Below, piece by piece: positions 18,787 to 26,213 of a stretch of 35,125 bases of DNA (position 1 is its first letter; each line of letters starts with the position of its first letter). The notes below the pieces were generated by a model that searched no databases, had not been told where the DNA came from, and worked only from the letters and a program-made list of their open reading frames with translations. The position numbers were made by a program, and so were the translations under genes. Source of the DNA: Pseudomonadota bacterium (GTDB lineage: Bacteria > Myxococcota_A > UBA9042 > GCA-2863065); the NCBI GenBank assembly GCA_002863065.1, contig PKDL01000112.1, positions 1-35,125 of the forward strand, read 5' to 3'.

Positions 18787-21724
18787 CGTGTGGGTCTCTA
18801 CCACCATTCTCAGTACGGCACTCCTACTCACCCCAAGGTTTGAGGATGTGACGACACTATCGGGCATCAATCCCGTACGTTTTGCGAGTGGGTTCCTGCC
18901 GTCTACAGCCGCGAGCGCATGGAGTGATGTAGACAACGACGGAGATATCGACCTGCTACTCGGAGGAGACGAGTTTGGCATGCAAGTATTGCTAAATAAC
19001 GGCGCTCCAGACTGGAACTTCACCGATGCTAGTTCGGCATTCGGAGTGGAGACACTCACCGGTGTCATAGCAATCGATATACTAAATTTTCAAGGCACCA
19101 AGCACATGTGGATTACGCGATATGGAAGTAACGGCGAAGCTCCTGAACTACAACTATGGTCTCTTCCCGCAGGGACATCCCCAATCAAGCGAATTCGTTG
19201 GCTTACGCCCTATCTCCTCACTCATGGCGATATCGACGGCGATGGTGACCACGATCTCATTGCCAGCGCAGCCGTCGATTGCGTCCCGTTTCAACAGGAA
19301 ATAGGTGGCGTCTATGCATGGTCTCAGCACTTCGGAAATTGGGAGCCGAAAGTCGACTCAAGCTGGCCCGCACTCGGCTGCCTCTCAGTTCCCGCCGTAT
19401 CCGACTACGGTGGCAATGGCGTTCCTGACGTCGTCTTCACAAGCGATTACGGTCCACAGCATACGCCGACCTCCGTGTTGTCCCCTGACGGTGCTACCGA
19501 TCGCAGTCTTCCGAGGGTCTACGGCATGGGCATTGGTGTCGGCGATGTTGATGGAGACATGGTAAGTGACTACGTGTTCACCAATATTCGGGATGATGCA
19601 CTGTGGTTATCGAAGGGTGGCTGGCACCGCGGAAGCTTGCCAGCAGGCGGTTCGTTCGGCACAAACGGTCTGCGGGTGAAGTGGGGTGCATCGATTTTTG
19701 ATGCGGACAACGATGGCAGCCTAGATATTTACGTAGCAGCAGGCCAGCTCCTTAGCTCTGCGCTATACGCTAATGACGCTGAACAGCAGAGCTTATTGTA
19801 CTCGAAAGGAACAGAACAAGGAGTGAGTTCCGGGCTTGCATCTGAAACCCGCGATACGACCGTTGGACTGGCCGACTTCGATCAAGACGGCCGACTCGAC
19901 CTTCTCGTTGGCTCAACCACTGACTGGAGATTATTTCGTAACGTCAGCGACAGTGGCCACTACTTACAAGTCGCCATTACCGATGCACCTGGCACCACGG
20001 CAGTCGCCACATGTGATGGAGTCACAATTCACGCAGAGTATACCGGTACGCGTGCCGGGGCTCAGGACGAACCACTGTTGCACTTTGGACTCGGAGACTG
20101 CACTTCTCTCGTAGATATACGAGTGAGCTGGCCATGGGGCGCAGTCACCGAACGAATGGGTCTGGAAATCGATCAGCGCGTCCAGCTTTCGCAAAAAGCA
20201 CCGGTGCAGATACAGCCTTCAGTGGTACGCCGAGGCGAAGACTTCAGAGTGACATACCATGGCACCGCATCAGATGTTGTCTGGAATGATAACCCGCTCA
20301 ATGAACTAGAAAATAATGAATGGACGTCGGTATTTACGGCGTCATCATCTGGTGAACAGCGCATCATTCTGACTGTGGACGGAGAAGAACTACAATACCG
20401 ACCATGGCTGCGAACACTCGATACTGAATTTGTTCGCTACTCGATTGATCCAAAGCCATTACGACGCGGCACTGAGCATACGCTAATCGTCGAAAGCGAT
20501 GCATCACTTGGAGAGGTCACCGTCACTACCACCGGCGCCATGTCTGAACCCACGAACATTGCGGCAGGCCGGTGGGTAGGCCGCATCGTCGTTCCACCAG
20601 ACTCAGATAAAGTTCACGTCGAAACATTTCGAGAGAATCTACCGCTCGGCGAGGGGTGGAGTACCACTCCAGTAACACCTATCGACCCCAAACGGTCGGA
20701 AGTCAGAGTAGAGAAAACACCGACTGGCGATGCTCGTATCCTGCTACTTCCTGTGGATACCCTCGGCGGTTATTACCTATTTCAACCGGAGCGCGTGTTC
20801 GCAACAACAGACGACGGCATGACCTATCCTTTTGTCGCCGCAGGCCTTAGTGAGTGGATAGCTACCGTCCCTTGGGGTGGGTCTGTAACCGTCACAGTCA
20901 GCGGGACAGAACTCCCCCCTGTCAATATGGATCTCCTCGGTTCCACTCGGACTCCGGATGGCTCCAAAAGCCAGCTTTTCAGCCTTTACGAGAGAGCACA
21001 ACCAGATGGACAAGACATTGTCACCGTTGCGTTTCGACCGCTAGATTCGAATGGGCAGCCGGTATCCCTTCAATCCGAACCTCAACTAGTTATACAAGGG
21101 CTGGAGTGGCTCGACTCTGCGGAACCGTACTGCCAGGCTGTTCCTAATGCAGCGGAGTGCAAAGCAAACGGGCCGTTGGGTAGATGGCGCGAAGAAAGCC
21201 TGGACGGCACGACGGTTCTAGTGACGCGACTTCGGACGATAGACGGTGCGGCCACCGCATCCGTTGCATTTACTAATACCCCCGAACTTTCTGTAAACAT
21301 TGACTTGTATTCAAGCCCGAGAACTACTCCATCCGACAAGAGCACTGCGGTCTGGGACGAAACCACTCGATGGTTACGGATACAACCGCGCGATGCACTC
21401 GGCCATTTAGTGGGTAGCGGCGTCGATATAACTATCGAAACGGATCCGCCGTCAGCGGCTCCCACAGTCTATGTTGGATTAGGTACGTATGTCCGAGCAG
21501 GTACATTCCGTAAGGCAACCATAACCCTCGCGACCGATGCGGAACCAATACGAATCGAAGTCGTAGGCTCGATGCCGCAAGCAGCTTCAACCGGCTGCCA
21601 CGTGTGCGGACCCCACGACGATAAATCCAGACATCATCGCTGGCCTGCGTATCTGTTGATTTTCTTCATTCCATGGGCGCTAACTCGCAGTGCATCCGGA
21701 ACCTCAGTAACTGGAGAGGCGTAA
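18728..21724 (+). CDS. Exported VCBS/FG-GAP repeat protein with ASPIC/UnbV domain and C-terminal anchor-like tail
   Basis: An N-terminal hydrophobic segment (VSTTILSTALLL, residues 23-34) is followed by FEDVTTLSGI, the usual opening of VCBS/ASPIC proteins. Five calcium-loop motifs of the DxDxDG type are visible: DVDNDGDID (67), DIDGDGDHD (168), DVDGDMVSD (273), DADNDGSLD (325) and DFDQDGRLD (383). This is the pattern of a beta-propeller. Residues about 405-475 match the ASPIC/UnbV domain (LLHFGLGDC, VSWPWG). The remaining 500 residues look like beta-sandwich repeats. The C-terminus has GCHVCG, a basic stretch, a hydrophobic helix (WPAYLLIFFIPWAL) and TR, reminiscent of MYXO-CTERM sorting tails but not a clean match. 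The start is uncertain: GTG 18728 and ATG 18731 overlap the previous gene; GTG 18788 would start just after its stop. No strong RBS is seen. A surface adhesion or binding role is inferred. Confidence 0.85.
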   Translation: MMEAPSRWVQLLSTNRDVTSVWVSTTILSTALLLTPRFEDVTTLSGINPVRFASGFLPSTAASAWSDVDNDGDIDLLLGGDEFGMQVLLNNGAPDWNFTDASSAFGVETLTGVIAIDILNFQGTKHMWITRYGSNGEAPELQLWSLPAGTSPIKRIRWLTPYLLTHGDIDGDGDHDLIASAAVDCVPFQQEIGGVYAWSQHFGNWEPKVDSSWPALGCLSVPAVSDYGGNGVPDVVFTSDYGPQHTPTSVLSPDGATDRSLPRVYGMGIGVGDVDGDMVSDYVFTNIRDDALWLSKGGWHRGSLPAGGSFGTNGLRVKWGASIFDADNDGSLDIYVAAGQLLSSALYANDAEQQSLLYSKGTEQGVSSGLASETRDTTVGLADFDQDGRLDLLVGSTTDWRLFRNVSDSGHYLQVAITDAPGTTAVATCDGVTIHAEYTGTRAGAQDEPLLHFGLGDCTSLVDIRVSWPWGAVTERMGLEIDQRVQLSQKAPVQIQPSVVRRGEDFRVTYHGTASDVVWNDNPLNELENNEWTSVFTASSSGEQRIILTVDGEELQYRPWLRTLDTEFVRYSIDPKPLRRGTEHTLIVESDASLGEVTVTTTGAMSEPTNIAAGRWVGRIVVPPDSDKVHVETFRENLPLGEGWSTTPVTPIDPKRSEVRVEKTPTGDARILLLPVDTLGGYYLFQPERVFATTDDGMTYPFVAAGLSEWIATVPWGGSVTVTVSGTELPPVNMDLLGSTRTPDGSKSQLFSLYERAQPDGQDIVTVAFRPLDSNGQPVSLQSEPQLVIQGLEWLDSAEPYCQAVPNAAECKANGPLGRWREESLDGTTVLVTRLRTIDGAATASVAFTNTPELSVNIDLYSSPRTTPSDKSTAVWDETTRWLRIQPRDALGHLVGSGVDITIETDPPSAAPTVYVGLGTYVRAGTFRKATITLATDAEPIRIEVVGSMPQAASTGCHVCGPHDDKSRHHRWPAYLLIFFIPWALTRSASGTSVTGEA

Positions 21725-21731
21725 CCCGTAT

Positions 21732-23078
21732 ATGAGAATTGCGCTCGTAAACCCTCCGGCTCCGCGCATCGTGTTCCGAGATGGGTACTGCTCTAGCTCC
21801 TCCAAAAGCGGATACCTATGGCACCCTCTCGATTTGCTCGTGCAATCCGGCATCCTTACGGGTCGTGGTCATCAGGTCATTCTGGTCGATGCCGTCGCAT
21901 CTTCCTTGAACGAAGAGGCGACCATAAACCGCGTCAGCGCCTTTCGACCGCACGCCATTATTGGTCTGGCAGGGGATGTGAGCTGGACCGGCGACATACA
22001 TTTTTGGCAGTCAGCTGGGAAAAGAATAGACGCCCCTCTGATTCTATCCGGTGACGTCCCTCGCCACGAGCCGAACCGCGCATTCCAGGAACTTCCAAAT
22101 CTCGTCGGTGTCATGACAGACTTCTCCACTGAGGGAGCCGCCCTTCTTCTTGAGAATAACGACATCTCTGAAGGCATGGTTGCACGCGATGGAATAAAAG
22201 CCCCAGTCAGCGGGCGGTACTGGTCCTCCGGCCCTGCTCGTCATGATCTGCTCGACCGCCAGGCCTATCGACTACCGTTCCACGGTGGGCTCGCCTTCGC
22301 CAGTGTGCTCTCCAGCTACGGCTGTCCGTTTTCGTGTACTTTCTGTAACACGGGGACACTGGGATATAGGCTGCGGAAAATCGATGAAGTCATTGATGAA
22401 CTACGTATGATTCGGAACCTCGGATATCGCCGCGTCTACCTCCGGGATGCTACTGCCAATGGCCATCGCAAAAGCTTCCTCGAACTTTGCCAAACCTGGG
22501 CAAAGGCTGACCTTGGAGTGCAGTGGAATGTTTTCTGCACATTCAGACCATTTGACGCTGAGCTCGCACAGGCCATGTCTTCCGCGGGCTGTCGAGTCGT
22601 ACAGTTCGGTATCGAAACGGACAGCGAAAGTCTTCGAGCCACCACTGGCAAAGCGTTCGAAAATGAAGCGGCATACGCTGCCGTAAAATACGCCCATGAG
22701 GCAGGAATCAAAGTATGCGGTCACTTCGTCCTGGGCCTACCAGGACAGGGAGCCGATGATGTAGCAGCGTCCGCCGCATTCGCACGCAAGCTCGATCTCG
22801 ACTACGCGAGCTTCAACCTCGCGGCAGCCCGACCCGGTACCGAATTACGCACAAAAGCCGATAGCCTTGGACTTGGAGGTGGCGATGCGAGTACCACGGG
22901 CTTTGTCGCTGGGTTAGCAGACGTACCGACCGAACAGCTATTGCGGCTCCGGCGGGAAGCGATATTACGTTTCTACCTACGTCCTAGACCGCTTCGAGCC
23001 GTACTGCCCGACCTACGGAAAAGAGAAGGTTGGACACACCTCCACCAAACCGCAAGAGCATTGTTGCGTACCTTCTAG
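21732..23078 (+). CDS. B12-binding-domain radical SAM enzyme
   Basis: The 448-aa protein has the class B radical SAM layout. An N-terminal Rossmann-like cobalamin-binding region opens with RIALVNPPAP and includes GHQVILVDAVA. The radical SAM core carries the 4Fe-4S motif CPFSCTFC (Cys198, Cys202, Cys205). Also typical are VQFGIETDSE (about 289) and the GHFVLGLPGQ loop. Members of this class methylate unactivated carbons or perform related chemistry; the substrate cannot be read from the sequence. The canonical DxHxxG cobalamin motif is not obvious, so B12 may be bound base-on or not at all. The gene begins 7 nt after the VCBS gene, with GGAGAGG about 12 nt upstream, so it is probably the last gene of that operon. 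Modification of a surface lipid, glycan or neighbouring protein is possible. Confidence 0.88.
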   Translation: MRIALVNPPAPRIVFRDGYCSSSSKSGYLWHPLDLLVQSGILTGRGHQVILVDAVASSLNEEATINRVSAFRPHAIIGLAGDVSWTGDIHFWQSAGKRIDAPLILSGDVPRHEPNRAFQELPNLVGVMTDFSTEGAALLLENNDISEGMVARDGIKAPVSGRYWSSGPARHDLLDRQAYRLPFHGGLAFASVLSSYGCPFSCTFCNTGTLGYRLRKIDEVIDELRMIRNLGYRRVYLRDATANGHRKSFLELCQTWAKADLGVQWNVFCTFRPFDAELAQAMSSAGCRVVQFGIETDSESLRATTGKAFENEAAYAAVKYAHEAGIKVCGHFVLGLPGQGADDVAASAAFARKLDLDYASFNLAAARPGTELRTKADSLGLGGGDASTTGFVAGLADVPTEQLLRLRREAILRFYLRPRPLRAVLPDLRKREGWTHLHQTARALLRTF

Positions 23079-23088
23079 CGGCGAAGAG

Positions 23089-24273
23089 CTACCCGTTAAA
23101 TTGGTCCAGGGCCTCTTCAACAAGCCACATTGCTTGTGCCAACTTCTCCTGCTCCAAAACGTAGGCAATTCGTACTTCATCCCGGCCCGCACCTGGGGCC
23201 GCATAGAATCCGGCGGCAGGCGCCAACATGACGGTTTGTCCGTCGCGATGGAACTCCGTCAGCATGTACCGCACAAAGGTCTCTGCATCCTCCACCGGCA
23301 GCCTAGCCATTTGGTAGAATGCGCCTTCCGGACGATGTACCGTGACTCCAGGAATACCGACTAGCGCCTCATATACCGTGTCTCTACGCTGCCGGTACTC
23401 TCTTTTCACCCGCGTAAAATAATCAGAGGGCAATCGACTCGCGCGAGAAGCGACCACTTGCGCGAGCGCCGGCGGCGATAAGCGAGCTTGTGCCAGTTTC
23501 ATCGCGGCGGTCGCAATCTCTTCATTATTAGTGACGAAGCATCCAATACGTGCTCCGCACAGGGAATATCGTTTGGAGAGTGAATCCACCACAACTGCAC
23601 GCCCGACCGCCTCCGGGTACGAAAGGACTGACCTACATACATCACCGTCGTAGACGAATTCTCGGTACACCTCATCGGCGATAACAAAGAGGTCGTGCTT
23701 CACACAGAAGTCTAACACCCGCTGCACTTCCTCTTCTGAATACACTGCTCCTGTGGGATTTGCCGGGTTACACATCAACACGGCTCGGGTTCGTGGTGTG
23801 AGAAAGGCTTCGAGTTCTTCGGGAAGGTGGTACCCTGTTTCGACGGAGGTCGGTATGGGACAAATACGATTTCCTAGCACCCCACCGTACCCGAGATAAT
23901 TCGCGTACATAGGGTCGGGAACCAATAACTCGTCTCCATGATCTAGGCATGTCGCAAGTGCAAGATGGACCGCCTCACTCGCACCAGTCGTTACGATAAG
24001 CTCGTGCGGCTGCAGGTCGACTCCAAGCGATCGGTAGTATTCGAAAAGTACATTCCTAAATTCGACATCACCCCCACTCGGGCCATAGGCGATGACTGTC
24101 TCGCCGTATTCCGCCAATGCAGCTCGCATGACGGCCGGTGTTTCCATATCCGGCTGACCAATATTCAGGTGATGGACCCGCCGCCCAGACGTACGTGCTG
24201 CATTGGCCAGTGGCACTAGTTTTCGAATCGGGCTACTCGGCGCTTGAGCGCCACGCTTGGACACAATTGGCAT
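23089..24273 (-). CDS. PLP-dependent class I/II aminotransferase (aspartate aminotransferase-like)
   Basis: The 394-aa length is normal for fold-type I aminotransferases. Visible landmarks are LNIGQPDMETP near the N-terminus, the phosphate-side TTGASEA (95-101), NPANPTG (169-175, Asn172 contacting PLP), IADEVY (198-203; Asp200 and Tyr203), and SLSKRY with the Schiff-base Lys234 followed by ARIGC (Arg242). The C-terminal VRIAYVLE holds the expected substrate-carboxylate Arg. These place it in the aspartate/alanine-type subgroup; amino-donor specificity cannot be fixed by eye. It converges on the radical SAM gene with only 10 nt between the stops and no visible terminator. Upstream lies the broken rhomboid gene on the same strand. 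It probably belongs to housekeeping amino-acid metabolism rather than to the surface cluster. Confidence 0.92.
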   Translation of the reverse strand: MPIVSKRGAQAPSSPIRKLVPLANAARTSGRRVHHLNIGQPDMETPAVMRAALAEYGETVIAYGPSGGDVEFRNVLFEYYRSLGVDLQPHELIVTTGASEAVHLALATCLDHGDELLVPDPMYANYLGYGGVLGNRICPIPTSVETGYHLPEELEAFLTPRTRAVLMCNPANPTGAVYSEEEVQRVLDFCVKHDLFVIADEVYREFVYDGDVCRSVLSYPEAVGRAVVVDSLSKRYSLCGARIGCFVTNNEEIATAAMKLAQARLSPPALAQVVASRASRLPSDYFTRVKREYRQRRDTVYEALVGIPGVTVHRPEGAFYQMARLPVEDAETFVRYMLTEFHRDGQTVMLAPAAGFYAAPGAGRDEVRIAYVLEQEKLAQAMWLVEEALDQFNG

Positions 24274-24317
24274 ATATGAATCGTCTAGCGAGGAGACGGC
24301 GGCGTCAACCCTCTGGA

Positions 24318-25027
24318 CTATGGAATACGAATGTCGCCCCGGCTATCCGTTACAAAAAATGTCCGAAACGCAGTACTCGGCGCAGGACCAAATCGAATAT
24401 CAGGTGCGTGAGGCATGTTTTGATGCACGGATTCCGAGCATCGAAGGCGCGTCCAACGTTGCAGTAGATAGCCACCCACGAAACCAACTAAATGTGCCCC
24501 ATATGCAATACCGACGCTGAAGGGAGCAGGGAGCGAGCGGCCGCCAAGTTGTATCGTAACCCACACCACGCCCAAGGTGACTATGCACATCGGAATGGGG
24601 ACAAAGAACGTGACTGGTGGAGTAATCCAAAGACGCACTTTAGGGGTGGAAAGAACTGCAGCTCCTAAAGTCCTGACAGCGCCCTGGATGCACCAATCAT
24701 GGGAAGCATTGATACGGGACTGATGAGAGTCTGCGCACTAGCGGCCAACAAACCCAAAGTGAGATACAGGCCGAAAAAGCGATGGCTTACCATCCGCGAT
24801 TCAAGAAATTACCCAGATACGACAAGCATCAACATACTGCATGCCAGATGACGAATGCTCCCGTGCAAAAACATACTGGTGAGCACCGTCGACACGGGCT
24901 GAAGCAACGGAATACGAACCAGCTCTCCTGGGGTCAATTCCGAGAGGCTCAATACGACCTCCGCATGCCCTGGAATCCAAGTAATGAAAAACACGAAGAT
25001 GTTTACCCAGAGAATCGTACTCGTCAT
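24318..25027 (-). pseudogene. Decayed rhomboid-family intramembrane serine protease
   Basis: The roughly 900-nt gap behind the aminotransferase gene holds a broken rhomboid gene. Starting at ATG 25027, the frame gives MTSTILWVNIFVFFITW and then the rhomboid hallmark TSMFLHGSIRHLACSML. A TAA interrupts at 24809-24811. The same frame then continues as FLESRMVSHRFFGLYLTLGLL to MIGASRALSGL, which aligns with the GASGAxxG serine motif. That frame stops at TAG 24665-24667, but the adjacent frame resumes with GAAVLSTPKVRLWITPP and reaches GIAYGAHLVGFVGGYLLQRW, carrying the catalytic-His helix. The lesions are therefore one nonsense codon and one frameshift (a one-base loss fits SGL-L-GAAVL). The Gly after the catalytic Ser is Arg, and the Asn of the HLxxN motif is Ser. 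The remaining flank, 25028-25175, shows nothing recognisable. A sequencing error could explain one lesion but hardly all four changes. Confidence 0.8.
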
Positions 25028-25175
25028 GGGTGCTGCACGATGAAATTACCGCAAGGTACTCAATCCGATTGTAAATCGATGGATCATTCATCCTCCGAGA
25101 CCGTGAGCATCGCGCACAGCGACGCTCGCATCGGCACTGCAACCCTAGGATGAAGTAATGAATTGGCGAGCAGTG

Positions 25176-26060
25176 TTATTGGGAGAGACATCCAGCTTGT
25201 TCGCCACAGCTAAGTAATACCTGAAGTGCGTCTGACGCTGATTGCGTCGCCTGAGAGAAGCATTGCGACGTACAACCCAAGTCTCCACTGCAGGAAGCAA
25301 GGCAGCTACGCAGCAACGGACAGCCAGCGGTAGTGTAGCATTCAGACAGTGCATTTTTGCATGGCCCGGCGAGACATTGGTCCGTTGCATCGCCACAATC
25401 AAAGGTACAGGTCGCTACTGTTTCGGTCGGGGAATCACAGACACTGTCGCCACATACGACTGCAGACGAATCACAGAGCTCTCGGTAATCGTCACAACAG
25501 TCGTTGTTCTCCGCGCATTTCACATCGCACTGGCACGGTTTTCCGTTATCAAATGTGAAATCACAGCGACCGTAACAAGACGAAGGCTGTTGACAGTCCT
25601 CATCACAGCTTTCACCTGGCTGACATCGCCCATCGCCACATTCGACCACATCACAACCCGCACTTACGCCACAGGAAAAATAACGTTCGAAATCAGATAG
25701 GGCTTCTGCATCTGCCTTCGACTTGCATCTATCGATGCAATCAACGGTTGGGCAACTCCAGATACAGGTCTTCAGCTCGAGACAGGTTGGACTCAAAACG
25801 CACAATGCTTGCCTCAGTCCACATGACGACGTCCAGCAGTCAGGAAAGCAATCATCATCACAATCGCTTTCGGAAGCACATACACCATCGCCACAAACAG
25901 GAACCGGAGGAGCACTGGGAGAGAAGGCATCTGACGGCCGAAGCACAGCCGTATCGTTGGCCATCGACGAAGAATCCGCGGCACTCGTAGTCGGCAACCC
26001 CTCAGAAGAACATCCGAGTAAAGTCAGTAACAAATACGCGAAAATGGGCCTCATCGTCAT
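25176..26060 (-). CDS. Cysteine-rich lipoprotein with a somatomedin-B domain and duplicated nine-Cys modules
   Basis: The 294-aa protein has a short lipoprotein signal (MRPIFAYLLLTLLGC, lipid Cys17, Ser at +2) and a Ser/Pro/Ala linker to about residue 54. Three CGDGxC...CxxDC motifs (56-71, 141-156, 203-222) resemble those in the Kazal lipoprotein. Residues 162-196 contain eight cysteines spaced C-x3-C-x9-C-x-C-x3-C-x5-CC-x6-C, the somatomedin-B pattern, with CQCD and CCxDY as in vertebrate members. The domain is flanked by two copies (80-136 and 234-291) of an unnamed module, C-x6-C-x5-C-x5-C-x3-C-x4/5-C-x3-C-x17-C-x5-C, ending SCGxxAGC. Somatomedin-B domains bind proteins in animals; the partner here is unknown. 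ATG 26060 and ATG 26054 are both possible starts. It is divergent from the methyltransferase-TPR gene. Confidence 0.9.
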   Translation of the reverse strand: MTMRPIFAYLLLTLLGCSSEGLPTTSAADSSSMANDTAVLRPSDAFSPSAPPVPVCGDGVCASESDCDDDCFPDCWTSSCGLRQALCVLSPTCLELKTCIWSCPTVDCIDRCKSKADAEALSDFERYFSCGVSAGCDVVECGDGRCQPGESCDEDCQQPSSCYGRCDFTFDNGKPCQCDVKCAENNDCCDDYRELCDSSAVVCGDSVCDSPTETVATCTFDCGDATDQCLAGPCKNALSECYTTAGCPLLRSCLASCSGDLGCTSQCFSQATQSASDALQVLLSCGEQAGCLSQ

Positions 26061-26147
26061 AACAGCAGCCTAGCATCTTGATGGGTGAGGTGTCCTCTCG
26101 CTAAAAGTAGACGGCAGATCATAGTTCAACTCCAACGGAGACCCGTT

Positions 26148-26188
26148 CAGCTGTAGCAATCCCACGGAATGTCGATCTCTCAGCTGTA
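26148..26188. repeat. Pair of CAGCTGTA direct repeats in a divergent intergenic region
   Basis: CAGCTGTA occurs at 26148-26155 and again at 26181-26188. The repeats are 33 bp apart, about three helical turns, and each contains the palindrome CAGCTG. They sit between two divergent genes (starts at 26060 and 26214). This could be an operator pair, but eight-base repeats can arise by chance. Confidence 0.3.
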
Positions 26189-26213
26189 ACCCATCGTGAG
26201 GATGTGAGAATCT

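Noticed and set aside
23079-23088. Bidirectional terminator between the radical SAM and aminotransferase genes
   Set aside because: Only 10 nt separate the stops, and no GC-rich stem with a T-tract is visible there or just inside either gene.
24801-25142. Minus-strand 113-aa ORF over the rhomboid pseudogene
   Set aside because: It is out of frame with the rhomboid hallmarks and rich in Arg/Cys/Ser noise.
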